This document shows positions 7,107 through 14,592 of a DNA stretch of 20,433 nucleotides, in pieces; position 1 is the first letter of the stretch; each line of letters opens with the position of its first letter. Where the stretch lies: assembly GCA_900313435.1 (NCBI GenBank), contig OMRF01000220.1, forward strand, positions 1 through 20,433, given 5' to 3'. The DNA is from an uncultured Lachnospiraceae bacterium. Lineage in GTDB: Bacteria; Bacillota; Clostridia; Lachnospirales; Lachnospiraceae. A program made the position numbers and the translations under genes. The notes under the pieces are model-generated. The model was not told the DNA's origin. It made no database searches and saw nothing but the letters and a program-made list of their open reading frames with translations.

Positions 7107-9757
7107 AAGAACTGAAGAAGACCTACGATCCTTCTGAGATCGAGGACAGACTGTACAAAAAATGGGAAAAGAACGGATACTTTCATGCGAGTGTGAATAA
7201 GGACAAAAAGCCCTTCACTATCGTGATGCCGCCGCCGAATATCACGGGACAGCTTCATATGGGACACGCCCTGGATGAGACGATGCAGGATATACTTATC
7301 AGGATGAAGCGTATGCAGGGCTATGAGGCACTCTGGCAGCCGGGTACAGACCACGCGGCCATCTCCACGGAGGTCAAGATCATCAATGCCCTGAAGGAAG
7401 AGGGGATCTCAAAGGATGACCTTGGTAGAGAGGGCTTTTTGAAGAGAGCCTGGGAATGGAAGGCTGAGTATCAGGGGCGTATTGACAATCAGCTTAAGAA
7501 GCTCGGTTCCTCCGCGGACTGGGAGCGTGAGCGCTTTACAATGGATGAGGGCTGCTCCAAGGCTGTTGAGAAGGTATTCATCAAGCTCTATGAAAAGGGT
7601 TATATATACAAGGGCAAGAGGATAATAAACTGGTGCCCTGTCTGCAAGACAACCATAAGCGACGCCGAGGTTGAGTATGTGGAAAAGAAGGGACACTTCT
7701 GGCACATTCTTTATCCGATCGCGGGGGAGAAGGGAAAGTACATAGAGATCGCGACGACCAGACCCGAGACCATGCTGGGCGATACTGCCGTAGCCGTGAA
7801 TCCGAAGGATAAGCGCTACAAAAATCTCGTAGGAAAGAAGGTCATCCTTCCCATAGTCAATAAAGAGATACCCGTGATCGAGGATGATTACGTGGATATG
7901 GAATTCGGTACGGGGATCGTAAAGATAACACCTGCGCATGATCCCAATGACTTTGAGGTGGGAAAGAGACACTCTCTTCCGGAGATCAATATCTTAAATG
8001 ATGACGGGACCATAAATGAAAACGGCGGAGAATACGAGGGACTCGACAGACTTGAAGCCAGAGAGAAGATAGTTGAAAGGCTTCAAAAGGAAGGTCTCTT
8101 AAAGGAGGTTGAGGATATCAGCCATAATGTCGGCACCCACGACAGATGCCGCACGGACATCGAACCCATGATCAAACCCCAATGGTTCGTAAAGATGGAT
8201 GAGATGGCCCGCCCTGCCTTAAATGCCGTAAAGAATGGGGACCTTAAGTTTGTTCCGCAGAGGTTTTCAAAGGTCTATGTTCACTGGCTTGAGAATATAA
8301 AGGACTGGTGTATCTCAAGACAGCTCTGGTGGGGGCACAGGATACCTGCATATCAGTGTGGGGATTGCGGTCACATCGTGGTGGCACCTTCCGACAAGGC
8401 TCCGAAGATCTGTCCCCGCTGCAGGAAGATGAACATGGAGCAGGATCCGGATACTCTTGATACATGGTTCTCCTCAGCACTCTGGCCCTTCTCAACCCTT
8501 GGCTGGCCTGAGAAGACCCCGGAATATGATTATTTCTATCCGACGGATGTGCTTGTGACGGGCTACGACATTATCTTTTTCTGGGTTGTAAGGATGGTCT
8601 TTTCCGGATATGAGCAGACGGGAAAATGCCCCTTCCATACGGTGATGATCCACGGGCTCATCAGGGACAGTCTCGGAAGGAAGATGTCAAAATCCCTCGG
8701 GAACGGGATAGACCCCCTGGAAGTGATCTCAAAGTATGGTGCAGACGCTTTACGGCTTACCTTAGTTACCGGCAATTCACCCGGAAACGATATGCGCTTT
8801 TACTGGGAGAAGGTCGAGAACTCAAGGAACTTCGCCAACAAGATATGGAACGCTTCAAGATTCATTATGATGAACCTTCCCGATGGGGAGATGGAGCTTC
8901 CTTATGACAGCGATTTCACTACCGCTGACAGATGGATAATCTCTCTCGTGAACACGCTCTCAAAGGATGTCACGGAAAACCTCGACAGGTTTGAACTCGG
9001 TATCGCGGTTCAGAAGGTATATGACTTCCTGTGGGATGAGTTCTGTGACTGGTATATCGAATCTGTCAAATCGAGGATCTACGGCAAGGAAGGAGAGGCC
9101 TCGAAGAATGCGGCGCTCTTTACCTTAAGGGCGGTACTTTCAAGAGCGCTGAAGCTCCTCCATCCCTTTATGCCGTTCATTACCGAAGAGATATATTGCA
9201 CCCTTCATCCTGAGTGCGATACGATAATGACGGCAGAGTGGCCTTATTATTCAAAAACGCTCTGCTTCAAAAAGGATGAAGAGGCTTATTCTCATATCAA
9301 GGATTTCGTGCGCTGCATAAGAAACGTGAGGACGGATATGAACGTTCCGCCTTCAAAGAAAGCGCATGTATACGTGGTTTCTGAGGATAAGAATATAAAA
9401 GATGTCTTTTCAAAAAACGAGCTTTTACTCTTATCTCTTTCGGGGACAAGCGGTATCAGCGTCTTTAAGAAGACCGGCGAGATCGAAGGGGACATTGATT
9501 CCTGTGTTTCCCAGGGTATCGCCGGCGCGACTATCTACCTTCCGATCGCAGAGCTTGTTGATACGGAGAAGGAGAAGGAACGCCTTACAAAGGAGAAGGA
9601 GCGTCTTCTGGCTGAGCTGAAAAGATCCGACTCAATGCTTCAGAATGAGCGTTTCCTTTCAAAGGCTCCTGCCGACAAGGTTAATGCTGAAAAGGAAAAG
9701 AGAGAAAAATATCAAAGAATGTATGACGATCTTATGAGCCGTTTGGAAAAGCTCTGA
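7103..9757 (+). CDS. valS: Valine--tRNA ligase (ValRS)
   Basis: A class Ia aminoacyl-tRNA synthetase of 884 residues that charges tRNA-Val and hydrolyses misacylated threonine in its CP1 editing domain. PPPNITGQLHMGH (43-55) carries the HIGH motif as HMGH, the editing domain includes ATTRPETMLGDTAVAVNP, two zinc-ribbon-like Cys pairs are seen in CPVC and in CGDC...CPRC, and KMSKS lies at 527-531. The C-terminal 70 residues form the Lys/Glu-rich coiled coil of the tRNA-binding arm. The start is TTG (7103-7105), overlapping the stop of the HTH gene, with AAGGA 5 nt upstream. No T-box leader or own promoter is visible, so expression appears tied to the upstream glycosyltransferase/HTH unit. Length and motifs are complete. 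Confidence 0.97.
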   Translation: MKELKKTYDPSEIEDRLYKKWEKNGYFHASVNKDKKPFTIVMPPPNITGQLHMGHALDETMQDILIRMKRMQGYEALWQPGTDHAAISTEVKIINALKEEGISKDDLGREGFLKRAWEWKAEYQGRIDNQLKKLGSSADWERERFTMDEGCSKAVEKVFIKLYEKGYIYKGKRIINWCPVCKTTISDAEVEYVEKKGHFWHILYPIAGEKGKYIEIATTRPETMLGDTAVAVNPKDKRYKNLVGKKVILPIVNKEIPVIEDDYVDMEFGTGIVKITPAHDPNDFEVGKRHSLPEINILNDDGTINENGGEYEGLDRLEAREKIVERLQKEGLLKEVEDISHNVGTHDRCRTDIEPMIKPQWFVKMDEMARPALNAVKNGDLKFVPQRFSKVYVHWLENIKDWCISRQLWWGHRIPAYQCGDCGHIVVAPSDKAPKICPRCRKMNMEQDPDTLDTWFSSALWPFSTLGWPEKTPEYDYFYPTDVLVTGYDIIFFWVVRMVFSGYEQTGKCPFHTVMIHGLIRDSLGRKMSKSLGNGIDPLEVISKYGADALRLTLVTGNSPGNDMRFYWEKVENSRNFANKIWNASRFIMMNLPDGEMELPYDSDFTTADRWIISLVNTLSKDVTENLDRFELGIAVQKVYDFLWDEFCDWYIESVKSRIYGKEGEASKNAALFTLRAVLSRALKLLHPFMPFITEEIYCTLHPECDTIMTAEWPYYSKTLCFKKDEEAYSHIKDFVRCIRNVRTDMNVPPSKKAHVYVVSEDKNIKDVFSKNELLLLSLSGTSGISVFKKTGEIEGDIDSCVSQGIAGATIYLPIAELVDTEKEKERLTKEKERLLAELKRSDSMLQNERFLSKAPADKVNAEKEKREKYQRMYDDLMSRLEKL

Positions 9758-9773
9758 GAGAATTAATGATCTT

Positions 9774-10754
9774 TCATTGACCCTCCGCAGTCATTTCGGC
9801 GACCATAGCTTCGTATTTCTTGAGAAGGTCGTTCCAGGAGGAATAGGAAGGATCATTTGACTTATCCTCAAGTTCCGCATTTTCGTTCAGGAAGGAAAGA
9901 AGCCTGTTTGAGATCTTTATCGAGCCGGAAAGGTTTACGTGGTCACCGTTGTCCAGAGTATCGGTGTTCCAGTCTATGCCATTCTCTTCAAGATGTGAAT
10001 TGAAATCATAGTAGGGAACATTGATCTCGGCAGCATACCTTGTCAGGGCATCGACTACGGCCGGATTGTAATTCACGGGGGAGGGGGAACTGTAGAGCAT
10101 CACCTTTGCGCCATTCTCCTCGCAGAGTTTCAGTATCCTGTCCATATAATAGCGGCTTTCCGTCGGAATCTCGGTGCGCGAGCCGGTGTTGTCATCCATA
10201 TAGTCATCTCCGCCATAAGCCCTTACGGTCGTCATGATCTCATAGCCCTTGAAATAATTGTCATCAGCCACTTCCTCTCCGGAAAGGACCTGCTTCCATT
10301 TGTCATGGTAGACAAATATTGAGAAGAGCGATTTCAGTTCTCCCTTTATGACCTTTCCGAGATTTTCAGCCATATTGTCCGTGCCTATGAGGCAGTGGGT
10401 CTCAATGAGGACGACCTTCGGTGACTGTGTGGGAAGCGTTTTTTTAAGAGCAAGCAGAGTCTCCCCTATATGCTGCCCGGGCTGCCCGACGAGGTAAAGA
10501 GGGATTCCGCCTTCCTTCCAGAAGACCATGGGATTGACTGAGGTATAGGCTTCGCTGTCGCCTAAGGCTATTACCTCCAGCGTATCAGCGGGCTCATTTA
10601 TGATTCCGGCCACACTGCGCTGGCGCCCGGTGACATTCGGGTTGCCCTTTACATAAAAATTGTTGATCAGGTAGGAGATCAGAAAGAGGGCGGCAAACAA
10701 TATGATGACAAATGTGAGAGCCCTGATAAATCTTTTTTTTCTATCTTCTTTCAT
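9774..10754 (-). CDS. Membrane-anchored SGNH-type protein, distal copy
   Basis: This 326-residue protein has a short basic N-terminus, one TM helix at about 10-30 and an extracytoplasmic domain. GDSEAY (65-70, candidate nucleophile Ser67) resembles SGNH block I, and GDHVNLSG (270-277) resembles the block V Asp-His. Such SGNH/AlgJ-like proteins often hydrolyse or transfer O-acyl groups on envelope glycans, usually with an MBOAT partner; none is in this window, so activity is inferred. The protein is collinear with the upstream gene: same TM position, GDSEAY at the same residues, and shared VYHDKWK and PSPVNYN, roughly half identical by eye. Its ATG overlaps the upstream stop (ATGA) with only a weak GAG site, suggesting coupling. 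Its stop is 16 nt from the convergent valS stop. Confidence 0.82.
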   Translation of the reverse strand: MKEDRKKRFIRALTFVIILFAALFLISYLINNFYVKGNPNVTGRQRSVAGIINEPADTLEVIALGDSEAYTSVNPMVFWKEGGIPLYLVGQPGQHIGETLLALKKTLPTQSPKVVLIETHCLIGTDNMAENLGKVIKGELKSLFSIFVYHDKWKQVLSGEEVADDNYFKGYEIMTTVRAYGGDDYMDDNTGSRTEIPTESRYYMDRILKLCEENGAKVMLYSSPSPVNYNPAVVDALTRYAAEINVPYYDFNSHLEENGIDWNTDTLDNGDHVNLSGSIKISNRLLSFLNENAELEDKSNDPSYSSWNDLLKKYEAMVAEMTAEGQ

Positions 10755-11725
10755 TTCGTATTCTCAAGCTCTTCTTTCATGGCAAGATATCTTTCATAGA
10801 GATCGTTCCACTCTGAATAGGAAACGTCCCCTGAACGGTCTTCCATAGCTGCGTTTTCCTTTATGAAATTAATAAGATAACGGGCGACCTTTTCCGCGCC
10901 ATTGACGTTTAAGTGATCTCCCTCATCAATCGAATCCGTAGTCCAGTCTATTCCGACCTCGTCATTTACGGAATTAAGGTCAACGTATGGAACTCCAATC
11001 TCGGATGCGTATGCGGTAAGGGTTTCGTGGGTCGAAGCGTTGTAATTGACAGGTGAAGGGGCGGAATAGAGCATAAGGATACTACCCTTATCTTCGCAGA
11101 GTTTCATTATCCTTTCCATATAGAATCTTGAAGACGAAGGGACGGAAGCCTTTGAGCCGTCATTCTGTAAAAGCTCGTCACCCTGGTATGCCATGGTCTG
11201 GGTCTTTATCTTGAACCCCTTGAAAAAGTTGGGATCGTCCGTGTCATCTCCCGACAGGAGTTCTTTCCACTTGTCGTGATAAACAAAGATGGGAAAGAGA
11301 GTCTTTAGCTCGTCCTTTACCAATTCCCCAAGATTTTCCGCGAGATTCCCCTCCGCTATGAGACCGTGGGTCTCTACAAGAACGACCCTCGGAGTCTGTG
11401 TTTTCATGGCTTTCTTCAGTTCCGAGTAGGTCTCCCCGATGAACTGCGCGGAATGTGCGAGGAGAAAGGAGGGAATGCCTGCCTCATTCCAGACTGTCAT
11501 AGTATTGAAGGAGGAGTAGGCTTCACTGTCTCCGAGAGTGATGAGATCAAGAGTATCCGGCTTTTCGTTCGCCACCTCGATGACGCAGCGGAGACGCCCC
11601 GCCACATAGGGTTTCTTTTTGAGATAAAGCTCGCTCATCGCAGTTGACAGGAGAAAGACCAAAAGGATCAGTATCAGGACGAACGAGACGGCCTTTATGA
11701 TATTTTTTTTCCGTTCAGCAGTCAT
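10751..11725 (-). CDS. Membrane-anchored SGNH-type protein, proximal copy
   Basis: The first gene of the tandem pair, 324 residues from the ATG at 11725. The N-terminus MTAERKKN is followed by a TM helix at about 10-28, then an extracytoplasmic domain with GDSEAY (65-70), VYHDKWK, SAPSPVNYN and GDHLNVNGA. The open frame extends 42 codons further upstream, but that stretch crosses the promoter and lacks family similarity; the chosen start lines up exactly with the N-terminus of the paralogue. There is no ribosome binding site before this ATG; an extended -10 TGCTATAAT lies 10 nt upstream, so the leader is at most a few nucleotides. Function is inferred as O-acyl esterase or transferase on a surface polymer. 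The divergent neighbour is a NAGPA-type glycosidase. Confidence 0.82.
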   Translation of the reverse strand: MTAERKKNIIKAVSFVLILILLVFLLSTAMSELYLKKKPYVAGRLRCVIEVANEKPDTLDLITLGDSEAYSSFNTMTVWNEAGIPSFLLAHSAQFIGETYSELKKAMKTQTPRVVLVETHGLIAEGNLAENLGELVKDELKTLFPIFVYHDKWKELLSGDDTDDPNFFKGFKIKTQTMAYQGDELLQNDGSKASVPSSSRFYMERIMKLCEDKGSILMLYSAPSPVNYNASTHETLTAYASEIGVPYVDLNSVNDEVGIDWTTDSIDEGDHLNVNGAEKVARYLINFIKENAAMEDRSGDVSYSEWNDLYERYLAMKEELENTK

Positions 11726-11735
11726 ATCGTGTGGG

Positions 11736-11765
11736 ATTATAGCATATATGTGCTGTTTCTTCCAA
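11736..11765 (-). promoter_or_regulatory. Consensus extended -10 promoter of SGNH pair, near-leaderless
   Basis: On the minus strand TGCTATAAT (11736-11744) is a perfect extended -10, with TTGGAA (11760-11765, 4 of 6) at 18-bp spacing as -35. Ten bases lie between the -10 and the ATG at 11725, so the 5' leader would be about 4-5 nt and holds no Shine-Dalgarno sequence. It shares the 126-bp divergent gap with the NAGPA promoter. Confidence 0.65.
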
Positions 11766-11815
11766 CCTCCGCGGGACAGCGGTATACTGACAGAAGTCTG
11801 ACTGAAGCGGGCGAT

Positions 11816-11844
11816 TTGACAGATGTTTGTAAATTCATTATTAT
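11816..11844 (+). promoter_or_regulatory. Consensus sigA promoter of NAGPA gene, leaderless layout
   Basis: TTGACA (11816-11821), a 17-bp spacer and TATTAT (11839-11844) make an almost ideal housekeeping promoter. The ATG of the NAGPA gene starts 8 nt after the last base of the -10, so the transcript should begin at the start codon or one base before. No ribosome binding site lies in between. This is the best-supported of the four leaderless candidates in the window. Confidence 0.75.
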
Positions 11845-11851
11845 ATGCCAC

Positions 11852-12931
11852 ATGGCAAAAAAGAAGAAAAAGAAAAGCATAATAGGAAAGATCATTGTCC
11901 GCGGGCTTGCCATACTTGGCACAGTGGCGGCTCTTTTTGTGATACTCGTTTTCGGTCTGGTATCTGTCATTTCCTTAGGTCCCTCCGAGACTGCGAAGGG
12001 AATTTTCGTAAACTCGGTGATGGGAACCAGCGCGGCGAAGTTCCTTGCCAGAATTTACTTCTCAGAGGATGAGATACAGAAGATGATCTCCTCGGAGCAG
12101 GAGGAAGCCAGCGTCAAATTTGATCCCAATTCCCTTGACCTTGTAAAGATAAAGACGGAAGCGGAGCAAAAGGAGGGGACTCTTCCTACCGATGTTCCCG
12201 CTGCCGAACAGGATCCGGCAACCATTACCTCCGATGCGGATGGCGATGGGATAGAGTCTCTTGAGATCACCGGAGAGGGTTTTACCGGAAATCTTCTCAT
12301 CGTCTATGATCCATCCCGTGTTCATTTTTATTCAATTTCCAATTTTTCAACCTCCGGTTCCGGAAAGAAGATCACTACCATAATCGACGAGACGGGGGCT
12401 GTCGCAGCCATCAATGGCGGAGGCTTTTACGATCCGGATGGCCATGGAGCGGGCGGGATGCCCATTGGTCCTACATTCCAGAACGGAGAACTTGTGTCAA
12501 ATTTCGACCCGGATCATTATTATACGATAATAGGTCTTACCGGTGAGCATAAGCTCCTTGTCGGAAACATCACAGCTTCCGAGGCCTTAAAGAACGGCAT
12601 TGTAGAGGGGATCACTTTCGGTCCTGCTCTGGTGCTTAATGGTGAGCCGGTAGAATTTGCGGAGATAAGAGGTGGACTTAATCCGAGGTCTGCAATAGGA
12701 CAACGCGCAGACGGGGCCATCCTCCTCATGACGGTGAACGGGCGTCAGCCCGGTTCCCTCGGCGCGACCTACAAGCAGATGGCTGAACTCATGAAAAAGT
12801 ATGGCGCCGTAAATGCCGGGAATCTGGACGGCGGATCTTCGTCCCGTCTTTTCTACAAGGGCGAGCAGCTGAACAAGGCATCCTCCCTCGTAGGAATGCG
12901 GCCTGTTCCCAATGCGATAATAGTTAAGTAA
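11852..12931 (+). CDS. NAGPA-domain phosphodiester glycosidase, membrane-anchored
   Basis: The protein from ATG 11852 has 359 residues: a Lys-rich N-terminus, a TM helix at about 18-42, a linker with a calcium-loop-like DADGDG (128-133), then a NAGPA/DUF2233 domain at about 145-359. Domain marks are NGGGFYDPDG (188-197), NPRSAIGQ (277-284) and NLDGGSSS (324-331). The family is named after the mammalian enzyme that cleaves GlcNAc-1-phosphodiesters; bacterial members act on sugar-phosphate linkages outside the membrane. The substrate here is unknown, with phosphodiester-linked surface glycan or teichoic-type polymer as the natural guess. An in-frame upstream extension to 11729 crosses the promoter and is rejected. 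A Ser/Glu-rich membrane protein gene follows after 20 nt, and the SGNH pair is divergent. Confidence 0.88.
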   Translation: MAKKKKKKSIIGKIIVRGLAILGTVAALFVILVFGLVSVISLGPSETAKGIFVNSVMGTSAAKFLARIYFSEDEIQKMISSEQEEASVKFDPNSLDLVKIKTEAEQKEGTLPTDVPAAEQDPATITSDADGDGIESLEITGEGFTGNLLIVYDPSRVHFYSISNFSTSGSGKKITTIIDETGAVAAINGGGFYDPDGHGAGGMPIGPTFQNGELVSNFDPDHYYTIIGLTGEHKLLVGNITASEALKNGIVEGITFGPALVLNGEPVEFAEIRGGLNPRSAIGQRADGAILLMTVNGRQPGSLGATYKQMAELMKKYGAVNAGNLDGGSSSRLFYKGEQLNKASSLVGMRPVPNAIIVK

Positions 12932-12951
12932 AGGATCGGTATCATAGGATA

Positions 12952-13773
12952 ATGAGCGATTACAATGACGAAATTAAGATGATGCCGATTAGGACCAGGT
13001 CCGGCGGTGACGTCACGAGAAGAACTTCCGCAGGAAGTTACGACAGCGGTGGCAACCGAAGAAGCACTGGGAACGGCAGCAGGAAAAGGAAGAAAAGAAA
13101 AAGGAAGAAGCCTATATTTTACAAGGTTCTGCTTCTTTCCTTCCTCGCAGGTCTCGTAGTCATAGCAATAGTCCTTCTTGTCGTTTATCACAGTCTTGAG
13201 GGTTATGAAGCGAGAGCTGTCGCGAAGCGCTCATCGGAGGCTTCAGTATCACTCTCAAGATACTCCTCCCAAAAGATTTCGGCAGAAACCTCTTTCTCGA
13301 TCTCCGCGGAAGAAGCTGCGAAGACCTCCAGAGAAGAGGAGATCAGAGTCTCGGCCGAGAGATCCGCTGAGGAGATCGCCCGGACTGTCGTCACGGAAGA
13401 AGAAAGGGCAGAGGTGGAGAAACGCGCCATTGACTTCACAAAGGCATATGCATTGTTCTCATTAAATGACGATGATTACAGAGGGGATGTTCTTGCCTAT
13501 GTTGACAGGAGCACGCCTTTATACCAGCATCTTGCCTACTACAATAATGACTGGAACGGAACCTTCTCAAATCCCACGTACGAGGGAATGAAGGTAAGCG
13601 ATGTGAAAAAGTCTGCTTCCGATCCGAATGTTTATACCTGCAGGGTTGACTGTGTTTTCAGGTTCAATGCCGGCGGTTCCCATGAGTTCAATCTGGATTT
13701 TTATTATACCTTCAAACGCGATGATAATGGGAAGTTGAAGCTGATCGACATGCAGGGGATAGAAGGAACCTGA
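12952..13773 (+). CDS. Single-pass membrane protein with Ser/Glu-rich stalk, unknown function
   Basis: A 273-residue protein I cannot assign to a named family. Residues 1-55 are hydrophilic and strongly basic toward the end (GSRKRKKRKRKK, 42-53), followed by a TM helix at 58-79, so the C-terminal part should be outside the cell. Residues 88-160 form a Ser/Glu/Ala-rich, probably coiled-coil stalk. Residues 160-273 form a small alpha/beta domain (AIDFTKAYALFSL...YYTFKRDDNGKLKLIDMQGI) whose pattern suggests an NTF2-like fold; this is only a fold guess. The gene lies 20 nt after the NAGPA gene; TATCAT ends 6 nt before the ATG but has no good -35. Its TGA overlaps the next ATG by one base. Expression as a coding gene is supported by position and composition. 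Confidence 0.75.
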   Translation: MSDYNDEIKMMPIRTRSGGDVTRRTSAGSYDSGGNRRSTGNGSRKRKKRKRKKPIFYKVLLLSFLAGLVVIAIVLLVVYHSLEGYEARAVAKRSSEASVSLSRYSSQKISAETSFSISAEEAAKTSREEEIRVSAERSAEEIARTVVTEEERAEVEKRAIDFTKAYALFSLNDDDYRGDVLAYVDRSTPLYQHLAYYNNDWNGTFSNPTYEGMKVSDVKKSASDPNVYTCRVDCVFRFNAGGSHEFNLDFYYTFKRDDNGKLKLIDMQGIEGT

Positions 13774-14000
13774 TGAAGGAGAATTTTGACACCGCGCTCA
13801 TCGCCATTGAATCAAAGGAAGAGGCAGAGAGACTTGCCGCGGTACTTAAGGTAAACAATATCGATTCGGATGTAGTGCGCTGCGCTTCTGATATCTATGC
13901 GGTCGGAGCGAAGCGCTTTACATATATAATATATGTGCGGGATAAAGACAGGGAGCTTTCGGCTGAGATAGCGAAGCGCTTTGTCTCTTCGCGTGCATAA
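13773..14000 (+). CDS. Small conserved-looking protein, DUF2007-like
   Basis: A 75-residue protein with pattern ALIAIESKEEAERLAAVLKVNNIDSDVVRC...YIIYVRDKDRELSAEIAKRF. The beta-alpha-beta-beta-alpha layout, with one strand carrying the sensing of an element then a helix EEAERLAAVLKVNNI, resembles DUF2007-type putative signal-transducing proteins, but the match is by general pattern only. The ATG overlaps the previous stop (TGATG), so translation is coupled. A PrdX-like gene begins 21 nt downstream. No TM helix or signal peptide is seen. Function unknown. Confidence 0.7.
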   Translation: MKENFDTALIAIESKEEAERLAAVLKVNNIDSDVVRCASDIYAVGAKRFTYIIYVRDKDRELSAEIAKRFVSSRA

Positions 14001-14021
14001 AGGACGGAAAGAGAGTCAGAT

Positions 14022-14573
14022 TTGGGAAAAATAGAATTTTTTCAGGGCCGGCCGAAGGAGAACGAGGGGAGATTGATGAAGGAGATCAGGGTTTATGATT
14101 TCCTTGACTCACTTCATATCGATTACTTCAGGACGGATCATGAGCCTGCGGAGACAATGGACGACTGCAGAAGGATAGGGGTTATACTGGGCTGCAGGAT
14201 ATGCAAGAATCTGTTCCTTACGAACAAGCAGCATACGGAGTATTATCTTCTGATGATGCCGGGCGACAAGCCCTTCAAGACAAAGGAACTCTCGCCGCAG
14301 CTTCACGTATCAAGGCTGTCCTTCGCGGAACCGGAGGAGCTTGCGTCTATTCTTGATACACTTCCGGGATCGGCGAGCGTGATGGGACTTTTAAATGACA
14401 AGGAAAACCGGGTGCAGCTTGTGATAGATGAAGATGTTACCAAGGGTGATTATATCGGCTGTCATCCCTGCGTTAATACAACGAGCCTCAAGATAAGAAC
14501 ACGTGATATGATCGAAAAGGTGCTCCCGGCGCTCTCACACAAGCCTATCAGGGTGAAGCTCGTAGGGGAGTGA
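14022..14573 (+). CDS. Prolyl-tRNA synthetase-associated (PrdX/YbaK-like) trans-editing protein
   Basis: A 183-residue YbaK/EbsC-superfamily protein of the PrdX/ProX branch. These free-standing relatives of the bacterial ProRS insertion domain hydrolyse mischarged tRNA, typically Ala-tRNA-Pro. Supporting blocks are CRICKNLFLTNKQ, YYLLMMPGDKPFKTKEL, RLSFAEPEEL, SVMGLLND, VQLVIDED and GCHPCVNTTSLKI. The start is the TTG at 14022, because the N-terminal FFQGRPKENEGRLMKEIRVYDFLDSL matches the extended start common in clostridial members; a GAGAG site lies upstream. An internal ATG at 14076 would remove this conserved part. It sits between the 75-aa gene and the M29 aminopeptidase gene. The exact tRNA substrate is not determinable from sequence alone. 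Confidence 0.88.
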   Translation: MGKIEFFQGRPKENEGRLMKEIRVYDFLDSLHIDYFRTDHEPAETMDDCRRIGVILGCRICKNLFLTNKQHTEYYLLMMPGDKPFKTKELSPQLHVSRLSFAEPEELASILDTLPGSASVMGLLNDKENRVQLVIDEDVTKGDYIGCHPCVNTTSLKIRTRDMIEKVLPALSHKPIRVKLVGE

Positions 14574-14592
14574 GGGAAGCAGAGCTTATAAT

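Noticed and set aside
7409..7972. 187-codon minus-strand open frame opposite valS
   Set aside because: It is antisense to a conserved part of ValRS (CP1 region) and has no family resemblance; a codon-usage shadow.
9762..9780. Hairpin AATGA-TCTT-TCATT between valS and the convergent SGNH gene
   Set aside because: Only 5 AT-rich pairs and no T tract in either direction.
12940..12952. TATCAT 6 nt before the ATG of the 273-aa membrane protein, as a fifth leaderless promoter
   Set aside because: No acceptable -35 at 16-18 bp and no TG extension; the gene is only 20 nt after the NAGPA gene and is more simply co-transcribed.
13920..13936. Near-perfect palindrome ACATATATaATATATGT, operator-like
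   Set aside because: It lies inside the 75-aa coding sequence, encodes a plausible strand (TYIIYV), and is AT-rich, where such palindromes arise easily.
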